DNA of 64,000 nt from Roseitalea porphyridii. Its GTDB lineage: Bacteria > Pseudomonadota > Alphaproteobacteria > Rhizobiales > Rhizobiaceae. A model generated the notes under the pieces. It was not told the DNA's origin, ran no database searches, and worked only from the letters and a program-made list of their open reading frames with translations. Shown piece after piece: positions 35,014-45,602 of the stretch. The translations under genes and the position numbers were made by a program. Every line of letters starts with the position of its first letter. The first letter of the stretch is position 1. Location of the stretch: assembly GCF_004331955.1 (NCBI RefSeq), contig NZ_CP036532.1, positions 2,604,001 through 2,668,000 of the forward strand, in the 5' to 3' direction.

Positions 35014-36948
35014 ATGGCGTTGCCAGGATCGGCAGGACGGAAAAGGGCGATCGCGAGGCGTGCGGCAGCGGTCGCCGTCGGCGCCCTGACGCTCGCCGTC
35101 CCGGCGCGTCCGGCCGCCGCGCTCGAACTGTTCGGCCTGTGCCTGATCGGCTCCTGCCGCGCCGAGGAGCCCGGCAACGGCCTGATCGACCCCAAGCCCT
35201 ACGACGCCGAACTGACCGTCACGGTCGACGATCCCGACCTCGAGAGCGCGCTGCGCGGCGCCTCGGCGCTGATCGGCGGCAGCGGCGAGCCGGCCGCCGG
35301 CTCGGCCGGGCTGCTGTCGCGCGCCCAGGGCGACTACCGCCGGCTTCTGGCCGCGCTCTACAACGAGGCGCGCTATGGCGGCGAAATCTCGATCCGCGTC
35401 GACGGCCTCGAAGTGGCCGACCTGCCCGTCGGCTATGAATTTGACGACGGGGCCCTGTTTTCGATCTCGGTGGCGCCGGTGTCGCCGTTCACCTTCTCGC
35501 AGACCGCAATAGACAATCCGCCGCCCCCGACTTCCGATCCGCGCGACGCCGTCGAGGACCCGGCCGACATCGGTTTCGCCCCCGGCCTTCCCGCACGCGC
35601 CAGTGTCGTTCGCCAGGCCGGCGAACTGACCGTTCAGGGCTGGCGCCAGCAGGGCCACCCCAAGGCGGCGGTCGTCGACAGGAGCGCGGTCGCCAACCAT
35701 CCCGAACGCACGCTGGCCGTCGCGCTCGGCGTCGAACCGGGCCCGCGCGCGGTCTACGGGCCGGTCAGCGTGACCGGCGCGGAGCGCATGAAGCCCGGCT
35801 TCATCGCCGCCCAGACCGGCATCGATCCCGGCCGCGAGTTCGACCCGGACGATCTGGAGCGGGCGCGCGAGCGGCTGCGGCGGCTCGGCGTGTTCAGCTC
35901 CGCCGCCGTCAACGAGGGCGAGAGCGTCGGCCCGGACGGCACGCTGCCGATCGAGGTCGCCGTCGACGAGCGCAAGCTTCGCCGCATCGGCATCGGCGCC
36001 GAATACTCCACCGTCGAGGGGTTCGGTGCGAGCGCCTACTGGCTGCATCGCAACCTGTTCGGTCGCGCCGAACGGCTCAGGATCGAGGGCGAGGTCGGCG
36101 GCATCGAAGGGGTCGACCCGACCGACTACGACTATCGCCTCGGCGCGACGCTCGGCCTGCCGGGCCGCTTCACGCCCGACACCGATCTCGAACTGTCGGC
36201 GGTGGCCGAACGGCAGGTTCTGGACGCCTACACCCGCACCGGCGGCGACGTCGAAGCGGGCGTGACCCACTACGCCTCGCCGATCCTGACCTACACCGGC
36301 TCGCTGTTTGCCGGCTACGCCGAGTTCGAGGACGGGTTCGGCACGCGTCGCTTCGGCCTGATCGGCGCATCGGCCGGCTTTGAGCGCGACACGCGCGATG
36401 ACGAACTCGACCCGACCTCCGGCACGTTCCTGTCGGCCACCGCGACCCCGTTCTACGAGTGGGAGTTCGGCAATTCCGGCATCAAGCTGGAGGGCGAGGC
36501 CCGCGCCTATCTCGGCCTCGGCGCCGATTCAGGAACCGTGCTCGCCGGGCGGGCGCGCGTCGGTTCGATCCTCGGTCCGGGCGCCAGCCAGCTTCCGCCC
36601 GACCTTCTGTTCTTCGCCGGCGGCGGCTCGTCGGTGCGCGGCTACGCCTTCCGGTCGATCGGCGCGGGCGGCCAGATGACGGTCGGCGGTCGCTCCCTGC
36701 TGGAGGCCAACGCGGAAATCCGCCAGGACATCACCGAGCGCATCGGCATCGTCGGTTTCGCCGACGCGGCCATAGTCGGTTCCGGCAGCACGCCGGGCAG
36801 CGGCGGCAGCCCACTCGTCGGCGTCGGCATCGGCGCGCGCTACGACACCGGGCTCGGCCCGATCCGCGTCGATGTCGCGCTGCCGCTGAACAAGCGCCCG
36901 CAGGACGGCGACTTCGCCCTTTACGCCGGCATCGGACAGGCGTTCTGA
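35014..36948 (+). CDS. tamA: TamA, Omp85-family outer-membrane assembly protein
   Basis: A 644-residue protein from ATG 35014 (GGGACAG upstream). A signal peptide covers about residues 1-36. POTRA repeats follow (about 50-300, for example VYGPVSVTGAERM), then a 16-strand Omp85 barrel with the conserved GGSSVRGYAF motif near residue 545 and a terminal aromatic residue (GIGQAF). TamA is the outer-membrane half of the translocation and assembly module, which helps insert autotransporters and other beta-barrels. tamB begins 1 bp after its stop codon. It lies about 5 kb downstream of the giant inverse autotransporter. Confidence 0.9.
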   Translation: MALPGSAGRKRAIARRAAAVAVGALTLAVPARPAAALELFGLCLIGSCRAEEPGNGLIDPKPYDAELTVTVDDPDLESALRGASALIGGSGEPAAGSAGLLSRAQGDYRRLLAALYNEARYGGEISIRVDGLEVADLPVGYEFDDGALFSISVAPVSPFTFSQTAIDNPPPPTSDPRDAVEDPADIGFAPGLPARASVVRQAGELTVQGWRQQGHPKAAVVDRSAVANHPERTLAVALGVEPGPRAVYGPVSVTGAERMKPGFIAAQTGIDPGREFDPDDLERARERLRRLGVFSSAAVNEGESVGPDGTLPIEVAVDERKLRRIGIGAEYSTVEGFGASAYWLHRNLFGRAERLRIEGEVGGIEGVDPTDYDYRLGATLGLPGRFTPDTDLELSAVAERQVLDAYTRTGGDVEAGVTHYASPILTYTGSLFAGYAEFEDGFGTRRFGLIGASAGFERDTRDDELDPTSGTFLSATATPFYEWEFGNSGIKLEGEARAYLGLGADSGTVLAGRARVGSILGPGASQLPPDLLFFAGGGSSVRGYAFRSIGAGGQMTVGGRSLLEANAEIRQDITERIGIVGFADAAIVGSGSTPGSGGSPLVGVGIGARYDTGLGPIRVDVALPLNKRPQDGDFALYAGIGQAF

Positions 36949-36949
36949 G

Positions 36950-39900
36950 ATGAAGCGGTTCGTCTGCATATCGCTCGCGCTTTTGAGCCTCTTCGCGCCC
37001 GCCGGCGCTGCCATTGCACAGCAGGACGAGGAGGCCGAGCGCTCGCGCTTTGTCCGTTTCGTCGAGGACCAGATCTCATCGCCCAACATGCAGATCCGGC
37101 TGATCGGCCTCGAAGGCACGCTGTCGCGCGATGTCAGCCTCGAACGCATCACCATCTCCGACGAGGAAGGCGTGTGGCTGACTATCGAGGCGCCGCGCTT
37201 CCGCTGGAACCGGTCGGCGCTTCTGCGGCGCAACCTCGTCATCAACGAACTGTCGGCCGAATCGCTGACCTTCCCGCGCCGGCCGGTCGCCGACGAGGCC
37301 CTGCCGTCGCCCGAGGCGACCAGCTTCGCCCTGCCCGAACTGCCGGTCTCGATCCGCATCGACGAACTGGACCTGCCGCGCGCCGAATTCGGCGAGCCCG
37401 TCTTCGGCCTTGCCGCCGCGCTCTCGCTCGACGGCAGCCTTCTACTCGACGACGGCACGCTCGACGCCGATCTCGACATCGTCCGCCTCGATGCGACCGG
37501 CGGCGAACTGGGACTCGACATCGCCCTCGCCGACGACCGCCTCGACCTGGACGTCAGCCTGCAGGAACCCGCCGACGGCGTGGTCGCCAATCTGATCGGC
37601 ATCCCCGAGCGCCCGCCCGTGTCGCTGTCGCTGACCGGTGGCGGCCCGCTCGACGCGCTCGACGTGGACCTTGCCTTCAACGTCGACGGCGCGCCGATCC
37701 TGTCGGGCAATGTCGAGACCTCGCGCGGCCTGCTCGGCGGAGCGACGCGCGCACGGTTCGATCTTTCCGGCCCGCTCGCCGACATCCTGCCGCCGCGCGA
37801 ACGCGCCTTCTTCGGCGATGACACCGCGCTGCGCGGCGAGCTCGTGTTCGGCGACGACGGCACGGTGATCGAGCAGATCGCGATCGACAGCGGCGCGCTT
37901 TCGGCCGAGGCGAGCGGACGCCTGCTGCCCGGCGGCTTTCCGGCCAATCTCGATCTTCAGGCCGCGCTCGAAACGTCCGACGGCGATCCGGTGGCGCTGC
38001 CCGGCGCCGACCGCGCGACCCTTGCCGGCGCGCGCCTGACGCTCGCCTATGGCGGCGCCGACTGGCGCCTCGAAGCGGTGCTCGACGAGCTGCGCACGCC
38101 CGATCTCACCCTTGCCGGAGCGACGATCACCGGCAACGGAACCGTCGAGAACCTGCGCGACCCCGAAAGCCGGGCCGTCAGCTTCGATCTCGCCGCGGCC
38201 GGCGAAGGTTATGCGCCCGCCGACGCCGATCTTGCCGAAGCGGTCGGCACCGAACCCTCGCTGACCGCAACCGGGCAGTGGCAGGCGGGCCGCCCCGTCG
38301 CGATCGACGCGCTCGAAGCGCGCATCGCCGCAGCGACCGTCACCGGCCAGGGCATCTTTCGCGGACTTGCGTTCGCGGGCCGGCTCGACGCGGCGGTTCC
38401 CGACCTTGCGCGCCTGTCCGGGCTTGTCGGCCGCGAACTTTCCGGCAGCGCCGAAGCCCGCCTGACCGGCCGCGTCGAACCCGTCGGCGGCGCCTTCGAC
38501 CTCGAGGTCGACGCCGAGGTCAGCGATCTGACCGCAGGCGAGGATCTCGCCGGCCGCGTCCTTTCGGGCGATCTGGCCCTGACCGGCGGTGTCGAACGAT
38601 CCGTCGACGGCCTCGCCTTCGAAGCTTTCGAGGGCCGCAGCGATGCCGTCGACTTCGCGATCAACGGCCAGCTCGCCAGCGAGAGCGCCGACCTCGATGC
38701 GGCCCTGACGCTGGCCGACCTCGCCGTCTTCGATGAACGCTCCTCGGGCACGGCGGGCGTGCAGCTTTCGGTCGATCGCGCCCCGCCGCCGGAAGACGAT
38801 GCCGACGCCATCGCCCGCGATCCGTTCGTCATCAAGGCCATGCTGATGGTGCCCGAGGGCCGGCTCGCCGGCCAGTCGGTCGACGGCCTGCGCGTCACCT
38901 TCGACGGCGAGGCGCTCGACGAAGCCGTGCGCGGCACGCTCGCCGGGTCGGGTTCGATCGCCGGCGAACCCCTGGCGCTGGACGCAGCGATCGAACGCAA
39001 CGGCGACGAGATCGCCCTGAACGGGCTCGATCTCTCGATCGGGCAGGCGCGGCTCAGCGGCGTTCTGGGACTGACCGGCGGCATCGCCGACGGCACTTTG
39101 TCGATCGACGCCGAGGACATCGCCGCGCTGGCCGCCCTCGCCCTTGTCGATGCGTCGGGCGCAATCGAGGGCACGGTCGCGCTCTCCGGCGATGGCGGGA
39201 AACAGGGCGCCGCCGTCGACCTGACCGCCGCGGGCCTGCGCTACGACACGATCCGCGTCGGCACCGCCGACATCACCGCCGATCTGACCGACCTGTTCGG
39301 CACGATCGGCGGCGGCGCCGAGGTCGCGGCGACCGGGATCGACGCCGGCGCGGTGACGGTCCGCACGCTCGAGGCGACCGCGACCACCGGTCCGGACCAG
39401 ACGATCGACTTCACGGCCGGGGCGAGGCTCGCCGGCGGCATCGGCATCGATGCGGCCGGCGATGTGCGGCAGGACGGCGGCAACATGCGCCTGCGCCTTG
39501 ACCGCTTCTCGGCCGATACGCCCTATGGCGACACGCGCCTTGCCGGCCCGACCACGATCTCGCTCACCGGCGGCGTCGCGCGCACCGATGCGCTCACCCT
39601 GCTCGTCGAGGGCGGCCGCATCGCCCTTTCGGGCAGCGCCGGGGCCGAACGGCTCGATCTGGATGCGCGCCTGACCGCCCTGCCGCTTTCGATCGCCAAC
39701 GCCTTCCGGCCCGATCTGGGCGTCGGCGGCACGCTGAGCGGCACACTCAACATCACCGGAACCGCGCAGGCCCCGCGCGTCGGCTTCGACCTGAACGCCG
39801 ATGCGGTCGCCGCCGCCGCGCTCCGCCAGGCGGGCGTTGCGCCCTTTGCCATCTCCGCCGACGGCACCTTCGCCGATGACCGCCTGCGCCTTTCGAGCCT

Positions 39901-41257
39901 TTCGGCCTCCAACCCGCAGGGGCTCGATCTGGCGGCCTCGGGCACCATCCCGCTCACGGGTGGCGGCCTGGCCTTGGACGTGTCGGGCACCGCGCCTTTG
40001 GCGCTCGCCGAGGCCGCGCTCGCCGGCCGCGGCACCCAGCTCGAAGGCACCGCCCGTTTCGAGGGCCGTGCCACCGGCGCGATCGCCTCGCCATCGCTTT
40101 CCGGGCTCGTGTCGATCTCCGGCGGCACGATCCTCGACCCGGGCGCCAACCTCGAACTGACCGACGTCAACCTGCTGGCCGGCCTTGAAGGCGACCGGCT
40201 CGTCATCCGCAACGGCTCGGCTCGCGTTGCCGGAGGCGGCGGTGTCTCGCTCGCCGGCCAGATCGGGCTGACCCCGCCCTTCCCGGCCGATCTTTCGCTC
40301 GACCTTGCCGGCGTGCGCTACACCGACGGGCGCATGGTCACCGCCGATCTGGGCGCGGACCTGTCGATCACCGGGCCGCTGACCGGCGGCGCGCTGATCG
40401 CCGGCACGGTCGATCTCGCCCGCGTCGAGATCGCCGTCCCCGACGGTTTCGGCAACAATGACGAACTGCTCGACGTGCGCCATGTCGACCCGGGCGCCGG
40501 CACGCTCGCCACCCTGCGGCGCATCGAGACGCTCATGGGCGGCGGCGACGGGGGCGAGCCGAGCGCGCCGTTCCGCCTCGATGTGCGCATCCGGGCGCCC
40601 AACCAGGTGTTCGTGCGCGGTCGCGGCCTCGATGTGGAGCTTGGCGGACAGCTCGGCGTCACGGGCACGCTCAATTCCATCGTCCCGGTCGGCGGCTTCG
40701 ACCTGATCCGCGGCCGGCTGGTGATCCTCAACCAGCGCATCGATTTCACCAGCGGTCGGCTGACGCTGGCCGGCGATCTCAACCCGTTTGTCGACCTGAC
40801 CGCCGAGACCGTCGCCGGGGACCTGCTGGTCACCGTCCGGCTCGTCGGCCCGGCATCGGACCTCGATCTCGAACTGGGCTCCAGCCCCTCGCTGCCCGAT
40901 GACGAGATCTTCGCCCAGTTGCTGTTCGGCAGCGACATCGCCAGCCTTTCGCCGGTGCAGATCGCCCGGCTCGCCGATGCGGCCGCCTCGCTGGCGGGCG
41001 GCGGGTCCGGTCTCACCGGCGGACTGCGCAACGCGCTCGGCGTCGACGATCTGGACATCGTCGAGGGCGAAGATGGCGGCGTCGGTGTGCGCGCCGGCCG
41101 CTATCTGACCGACAATGTCTATCTCGAACTGCAGGCCGTCGGCGGCGACACCGAGACGACGATCAATCTCGACATCACCGATTCGCTGACCGCGCGCGGC
41201 AGCGCCGGAACCGACGGCGACACCTCGCTCGGCATCTTCTTCGAACGCGACTACTGA
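36950..41257 (+). CDS. tamB: TamB, translocation and assembly module inner-membrane protein
   Basis: A 1435-residue protein with an N-terminal hydrophobic anchor or signal ([15 protein letters not shown]), a very long repetitive beta-rich AsmA/TamB groove that spans the periplasm, and the C-terminal TamB (DUF490) domain. The family signature appears in the last 250 residues ([43 protein letters not shown]) and the protein ends FFERDY. TamB partners TamA and also belongs to the bridge-like lipid-transfer proteins. It is translationally coupled to tamA, with 1 bp between stop and start. Confidence 0.92.
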   Translation: MKRFVCISLALLSLFAPAGAAIAQQDEEAERSRFVRFVEDQISSPNMQIRLIGLEGTLSRDVSLERITISDEEGVWLTIEAPRFRWNRSALLRRNLVINELSAESLTFPRRPVADEALPSPEATSFALPELPVSIRIDELDLPRAEFGEPVFGLAAALSLDGSLLLDDGTLDADLDIVRLDATGGELGLDIALADDRLDLDVSLQEPADGVVANLIGIPERPPVSLSLTGGGPLDALDVDLAFNVDGAPILSGNVETSRGLLGGATRARFDLSGPLADILPPRERAFFGDDTALRGELVFGDDGTVIEQIAIDSGALSAEASGRLLPGGFPANLDLQAALETSDGDPVALPGADRATLAGARLTLAYGGADWRLEAVLDELRTPDLTLAGATITGNGTVENLRDPESRAVSFDLAAAGEGYAPADADLAEAVGTEPSLTATGQWQAGRPVAIDALEARIAAATVTGQGIFRGLAFAGRLDAAVPDLARLSGLVGRELSGSAEARLTGRVEPVGGAFDLEVDAEVSDLTAGEDLAGRVLSGDLALTGGVERSVDGLAFEAFEGRSDAVDFAINGQLASESADLDAALTLADLAVFDERSSGTAGVQLSVDRAPPPEDDADAIARDPFVIKAMLMVPEGRLAGQSVDGLRVTFDGEALDEAVRGTLAGSGSIAGEPLALDAAIERNGDEIALNGLDLSIGQARLSGVLGLTGGIADGTLSIDAEDIAALAALALVDASGAIEGTVALSGDGGKQGAAVDLTAAGLRYDTIRVGTADITADLTDLFGTIGGGAEVAATGIDAGAVTVRTLEATATTGPDQTIDFTAGARLAGGIGIDAAGDVRQDGGNMRLRLDRFSADTPYGDTRLAGPTTISLTGGVARTDALTLLVEGGRIALSGSAGAERLDLDARLTALPLSIANAFRPDLGVGGTLSGTLNITGTAQAPRVGFDLNADAVAAAALRQAGVAPFAISADGTFADDRLRLSSLSASNPQGLDLAASGTIPLTGGGLALDVSGTAPLALAEAALAGRGTQLEGTARFEGRATGAIASPSLSGLVSISGGTILDPGANLELTDVNLLAGLEGDRLVIRNGSARVAGGGGVSLAGQIGLTPPFPADLSLDLAGVRYTDGRMVTADLGADLSITGPLTGGALIAGTVDLARVEIAVPDGFGNNDELLDVRHVDPGAGTLATLRRIETLMGGGDGGEPSAPFRLDVRIRAPNQVFVRGRGLDVELGGQLGVTGTLNSIVPVGGFDLIRGRLVILNQRIDFTSGRLTLAGDLNPFVDLTAETVAGDLLVTVRLVGPASDLDLELGSSPSLPDDEIFAQLLFGSDIASLSPVQIARLADAAASLAGGGSGLTGGLRNALGVDDLDIVEGEDGGVGVRAGRYLTDNVYLELQAVGGDTETTINLDITDSLTARGSAGTDGDTSLGIFFERDY

Positions 41258-41405
41258 CGTCCGCGTTGCAATCCTGCGGCGAGGCCGTGCGTCAGCACAA
41301 CCTGCGAAGTGACACTGCGTCATTGGCCCGCCGCACGCCCCGGCGCGGCAAAACCGTGCCATCACAGCGCCTTGACGCGACCCACCGCTTGTTCGATGGT
41401 TGCCC

Positions 41406-41426
41406 GACACCGTCTCGATCGGTGTC
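41406..41426. promoter_or_regulatory. Inverted repeat upstream of the TAXI binding-protein gene
   Basis: GACACC-N9-GGTGTC is a perfect 6-bp inverted repeat that ends 5 bp before the AGGGAG ribosome-binding site of the binding-protein gene. Its placement suits a repressor site or a leader hairpin. No transcription factor is encoded nearby. Confidence 0.4.
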
Positions 41427-41445
41427 ACAACAGGGAGAACACTCA

Positions 41446-42414
41446 ATGACAAAACGCATGATCGGCGCCCTTCTCGCTGCCGGAACGGCCTTTGCGGCAA
41501 TGCCCGCAATGGCGCAGGACACGTTCATCACGATCGGCACCGGCGGCGTCACGGGGGTCTACTATCCGACGGGTGGCGCCATCTGCCGCCTCGTCAACCG
41601 CGACCGGGCCGAACACGGCATCCGCTGTGGCGTGGAGTCTACCGGCGGCTCGATCTTCAACATCAACGCCATCCGCAGCGGCGAGCTCGAATTCGGCGTC
41701 GCCCAGTCCGACTGGCAGTTCCATGCCTATAACGGCACGTCCCGCTTCGAGGAGCAGGGCGCGTTCGAGAACCTTCGGGCGGTCTTCTCGGTCCACCCCG
41801 AGCCGTTCACCGTGGTCGCGCGCGCCGATGCGGGCATCGAGACCTTCGACGACCTACAGGGCAAGCGCGTCAATGTCGGCAACCCCGGTTCCGGCCAGCG
41901 CGGCACCATGGAAGTGGTGATGGAAGCCAAGGGCTGGACGATGGACGACTTCGCGGTCGCCTCCGAACTGCAGGCGGCCGAACAGTCGCAGGCGCTGTGC
42001 GACAACAACATCGACGCGATGGTCTACACCGTCGGCCACCCCTCCGGCTCGATCCAGGAAGCCACCACCGCGTGCGACAGCGTGCTCGTCGAAGTGGCCG
42101 GCGAGGAGATCCAGGGCCTGATCGACGAACGCCCCTACTACCGCACGGCGACCATCCCCGGCGGCATGTATCGCGGCAATGACGAGGACACGCAGACCTT
42201 CGGCGTCGGCGCCACCTTCGTCACCAGCGCGGACGTGCCCGAAGAGGTGGTCTACGAGGTGGTCAAGGCCGTCTTCGAGAACTTCGACCAGTTCAAGGGC
42301 CTGCACCCGGCGTTCGCCAACCTCGAGCCCGAGGAAATGGCATCCGACGGCCTGTCGGCACCCCTGCATCCGGGCGCCGAGCGCTACTTCCAGGAAGCGG
42401 GCCTGATCGAGTGA
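41446..42414 (+). CDS. TAXI-family TRAP transporter substrate-binding protein
   Basis: A 322-residue periplasmic binding protein. The signal peptide ([23 protein letters not shown]) is followed by the TAXI family signature [21 protein letters not shown] and later [17 protein letters not shown] proteins capture carboxylates such as glutamate or 2-oxoglutarate and deliver them to a fused TRAP permease. The AGGGAG site decides the ATG at 41446. A strong terminator follows, then the permease gene. The ligand is unknown; the aminotransferase further down suggests an amino or keto acid. Confidence 0.92.
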   Translation: MTKRMIGALLAAGTAFAAMPAMAQDTFITIGTGGVTGVYYPTGGAICRLVNRDRAEHGIRCGVESTGGSIFNINAIRSGELEFGVAQSDWQFHAYNGTSRFEEQGAFENLRAVFSVHPEPFTVVARADAGIETFDDLQGKRVNVGNPGSGQRGTMEVVMEAKGWTMDDFAVASELQAAEQSQALCDNNIDAMVYTVGHPSGSIQEATTACDSVLVEVAGEEIQGLIDERPYYRTATIPGGMYRGNDEDTQTFGVGATFVTSADVPEEVVYEVVKAVFENFDQFKGLHPAFANLEPEEMASDGLSAPLHPGAERYFQEAGLIE

Positions 42415-42437
42415 TCGTCCTGCCCTGAGCGAACCTG

Positions 42438-42472
42438 GCCGCGGCCGACCCCGACGTCGGCCGCGGCTTTTT
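42438..42472 (+). terminator. Intrinsic terminator between TRAP binding protein and permease
   Basis: A perfect 12-bp GC-rich stem (GCCGCGGCCGAC at 42438-42449 and its complement at 42456-42467) with a 6-base loop is followed by TTTTT. It is the clearest rho-independent terminator in the window. It probably lets the binding protein be made in excess over the permease by partial read-through. Confidence 0.88.
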
Positions 42473-42522
42473 GTCTTTATGCACTGATTTCGCAGTCTTT
42501 TTCATGTGACAGGGTGGCTCCG

Positions 42523-45159
42523 ATGACCGACACGGCCGGGCGCGAACCGCGACAATATTCCGACGAGGAACTCCAGGATCTCGTCGCCAGCGCCGACAGT
42601 GGCGCGCGCGCGCCGGACGCCCGGGCCGTCGCCTGGCTGATCGCCGGCCTGGCGCTGGCTTGGTCGCTGTTCCAGCTCTGGATCGCCCAGCCGCAATTGT
42701 GGTTCGGCCAGTATCTGCCGGTGCTCAATTCCTCGCAGACCCGGCCGATCCACCTGACCTTCGCCATCGTGCTGGCGTTCCTTGCCTACCCGGCCTTCAA
42801 GTCCTCGCCGCGCCACCGCATTCCGATCGCCGACTGGGCGCTGGCGCTGATCGGCGGCTTCTGCGCCTTCTATGTCTTCTGGTTCTCCGAAACGCTTGCC
42901 CTGACGGCCCGCTCCGGCCTTCCCACCCAGACCCAGGTGATCATCGGCGCGGTCGGCATCGTGGTGCTGCTCGAGGCGAGCCGCCGCGCCCTCGGCCCGG
43001 CGCTGACGATCGTCGGCTCGCTGTTTCTGGCCTATGCCTATTTCGGCCAGGGCTGGCTGATCCCCGACCTGATCGAGCATGAGGGCCTTTCCTTCACCGC
43101 GCTGATCAACGCGCAATGGCTCGACACGGGCGGCGTGTTCGGCATCCCGCTCGGCGTGTCGACCGCCTTCGTCTTCCTGTTCGTGCTGTTCGGCTCGCTG
43201 CTCGACAAGGCCGGTGCCGGCAACTACTTCATCAAGCTCGCCTTCGCGGGCCTGGGCCATCTGCGCGGCGGCCCGGCCAAGGCGGCCGTGGTCGGCTCGG
43301 CGATGACCGGCGTCATCTCGGGCTCGTCGATCGCCAACGTGGTGACCACCGGCACCTTCACCATCCCGCTGATGAAGCGGGTCGGCTTTACCAACGAACA
43401 GGCCGGCTCGGTCGAGGTCGCCTCCTCGGTCAACGGCCAGATCATGCCGCCGGTGATGGGCGCGGCCGCCTTCCTGATGGTCGAGTTCATCGGCATCCCC
43501 TACATCGACGTCATCAAGCACGCCTTCATTCCCGCCGTGATCTCCTACATCGCGCTGATCTACATCGTGCATCTGGAGGCGCTGAAGAAGAACATGCCGG
43601 CGCTCGGCGAATCCAAGAGCTTCGCCGGCCTGATCGCCAAGTTCATCGGCGGCTTCATCGTCGCCGGCATCGCCTTCACCGGCCTGATCTACGCGGTCAA
43701 CGGTCTGGAGGCGGTGACGCCGGCCCTGTCCGGCCCGATCATGATGGCGCTGCTGCTCGCCCTCTATATCGGCCTTGTGGCGGTCGCCGCGCGGCGCCCC
43801 GATCTGGAAATCGACGATCCCAACGCCAAGGAATTCAAGCTGCCGACCGTCGGCGAGGTCTACGCCACCGGCCTGCACTTCGTGCTGCCGATCGTCGTCC
43901 TGGTCTGGTTCCTGATGGTCGAGCGGCAGAGCCCTGCCAAGTCCGCCTTCTACGCGACCTCGCTGATGCTGTTCATCATCGTCACGCAGCGGCCGCTCAA
44001 GGCGATGTTCCGCGGCAAGGCGGACGCGCTTGCCGCCGAGTTCACCGGCGGCCTCGTCGACCTACGCGAGGGGCTGATCGCCGGCGCCCGCAACATGATC
44101 GGCATCGGCGTCGCCACCGCCGCCGCCGGCATCATCGTCGCCACCGTCACCAAGACGCCGATCGGCACCGAACTGGCCGGTCTGGTCGAGCAGCTTTCGG
44201 GCGGCATCCTGATCGTCATGCTGCTGCTGATCGCGCTGTTCTCGCTGGTGCTCGGCATGGGCCTTCCGACCACGGCGAACTACATCGTCGTCTCCTCGCT
44301 GATGGCCTCGGTGGTGGTCTCGCTGGGCGCCCAGGAGGGGCTGATCGTGCCGCTGATCGCCGCGCACCTGTTCGTGTTCTACTTCGGCATCATGGCCGAC
44401 GTGACCCCGCCCGTCGGCCTTGCCAGCTTCGCGGCGGCCGCCGTGTCCGGCGGCGACCCGATCAAGACCGGCTTCACCGCCTTCTTCTACAGCCTGCGCA
44501 CCGTCGCCCTGCCCTTCCTGTTCATCTTCAACCCGACGCTGATCCTGTACGGCGTTGATCTGGGCACGATCGAGGGGATCGCGCAGGCGGGCTTCGTCTT
44601 CGTCGTGGCGACCTTCGCCATGCTGCTGTTCGCCGCGGCCACCCAGGGCTATTTCCTGGCCCCCTCGCGCATCTACGAGAGCGCCGCGCTGCTGCTCGTC
44701 GCCTTCACCCTGTTCGTCCCCAATGTCTGGCTGAACATGGTCCAGAGCCCCTATCGCGACATCCCGCCGGGCCAGTTCGAGCAGGTGCTCGGCGAGGTCG
44801 ACGAAGGCGCCCGGCTGCGCCTGCAGATCGCCGGTCCCGATTTCAACACCGGCGAGATCGCCGAGACGACGCTGGTCATGTATGCCGAGGGCGCAACGCC
44901 GGACGAACGCATCGCCAATTCCGGCCTGCTGCTGATCCCCGAGGGCGACACGGTGCGCATGGACGAGCCGATGTTCGGCACCGACACGGCCGAGAAGCTG
45001 TCCGATTTCGACTTCTACGCCGAAACGCCGGTTCAGCTTGCCGCCGTGCAGGTGCCCAACCAGCGCATGCCCGCGCAGCTGTTCTACATCCCCGCGCTGT
45101 TGCTGCTCGGCCTCGTCATCGTGCTGCAGCGCCGCCGCCAGACCGTGCCGGCCTTTTGA
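42523..45159 (+). CDS. TRAP transporter fused permease (DctQM-type, with DUF3394)
   Basis: An 878-residue inner-membrane protein from ATG 42523 (AGGGTGG upstream; a GTG at 42514 is in frame). The N-terminal 4-helix DctQ-like part (about 40-160) is fused to a 12-helix DctM-like part (about 165-700) carrying GLGHLRGGPAKAAVVGSAMTG, GSVEVASSVNGQIMPPVMGAAAF and GMGLPTTANY. A C-terminal DUF3394 extension (about 740-840) precedes a last membrane helix. Such fused permeases pair with TAXI binding proteins, as here. Uptake is ion-gradient driven. Confidence 0.93.
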   Translation: MTDTAGREPRQYSDEELQDLVASADSGARAPDARAVAWLIAGLALAWSLFQLWIAQPQLWFGQYLPVLNSSQTRPIHLTFAIVLAFLAYPAFKSSPRHRIPIADWALALIGGFCAFYVFWFSETLALTARSGLPTQTQVIIGAVGIVVLLEASRRALGPALTIVGSLFLAYAYFGQGWLIPDLIEHEGLSFTALINAQWLDTGGVFGIPLGVSTAFVFLFVLFGSLLDKAGAGNYFIKLAFAGLGHLRGGPAKAAVVGSAMTGVISGSSIANVVTTGTFTIPLMKRVGFTNEQAGSVEVASSVNGQIMPPVMGAAAFLMVEFIGIPYIDVIKHAFIPAVISYIALIYIVHLEALKKNMPALGESKSFAGLIAKFIGGFIVAGIAFTGLIYAVNGLEAVTPALSGPIMMALLLALYIGLVAVAARRPDLEIDDPNAKEFKLPTVGEVYATGLHFVLPIVVLVWFLMVERQSPAKSAFYATSLMLFIIVTQRPLKAMFRGKADALAAEFTGGLVDLREGLIAGARNMIGIGVATAAAGIIVATVTKTPIGTELAGLVEQLSGGILIVMLLLIALFSLVLGMGLPTTANYIVVSSLMASVVVSLGAQEGLIVPLIAAHLFVFYFGIMADVTPPVGLASFAAAAVSGGDPIKTGFTAFFYSLRTVALPFLFIFNPTLILYGVDLGTIEGIAQAGFVFVVATFAMLLFAAATQGYFLAPSRIYESAALLLVAFTLFVPNVWLNMVQSPYRDIPPGQFEQVLGEVDEGARLRLQIAGPDFNTGEIAETTLVMYAEGATPDERIANSGLLLIPEGDTVRMDEPMFGTDTAEKLSDFDFYAETPVQLAAVQVPNQRMPAQLFYIPALLLLGLVIVLQRRRQTVPAF

Positions 45160-45167
45160 GGTAAGCC

Positions 45168-45599
45168 ATGTTCAAGACCGTCCTGCTGCCCGTCGATCTT
45201 TCCGCCGATACCTCCTGGAGCAAGGCACTGCCCGCCGCGCTGCGCCTGGTCGAACCGGAGGATGGCGTTCTCCACGTCGCCAGCGTCCTGCCTGACTTCG
45301 GCGCCTCGATGGTGAGCAGCTATTTCAGCCGCGATTTCGAGGAAAAGGCCCTGCACGAACTGGGCGAACGGCTGTCCGAATGGGTCCGCGAGCATGTGCC
45401 CGACAGCGTCGTGGTGCATCCGCACGTTCTGCACGGCCGCGTCTATGACGAGATCATCAGCGCCGCCAACCGGCTTGCGGTGGACGCGATCGTCATGGCC
45501 TCGCACCGGCCCGAACTGAGCGACTATCTGCTCGGCCCGAACGCGGCGCGCGTGGTCCGCCATGCGCGTCAGTCCGTCTTCGTCGTGCGCGGGGAGTAG
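45168..45599 (+). CDS. Universal stress protein (UspA family) of the TRAP operon
   Basis: A 143-residue UspA-fold protein starting FKTVLLPVDLS and ending VVRHARQSVFVVRGE. The nucleotide-binding glycines of the canonical GxxGxxxxxxxxxG(S/T) are only partly kept (MASHRPELSDYLLGPNA), so ATP binding is uncertain. It starts 8 bp after the permease gene. UspA proteins such as TeaD regulate TRAP transporters, which fits this position. Confidence 0.88.
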   Translation: MFKTVLLPVDLSADTSWSKALPAALRLVEPEDGVLHVASVLPDFGASMVSSYFSRDFEEKALHELGERLSEWVREHVPDSVVVHPHVLHGRVYDEIISAANRLAVDAIVMASHRPELSDYLLGPNAARVVRHARQSVFVVRGE

Positions 45600-45602
45600 C
45601 CG

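Noticed and set aside
37442-41509. 1355-codon open frame antisense to tamB
   Set aside because: tamB is a confident family match along its whole length; the antisense frame is compositionally biased and shows no family features.
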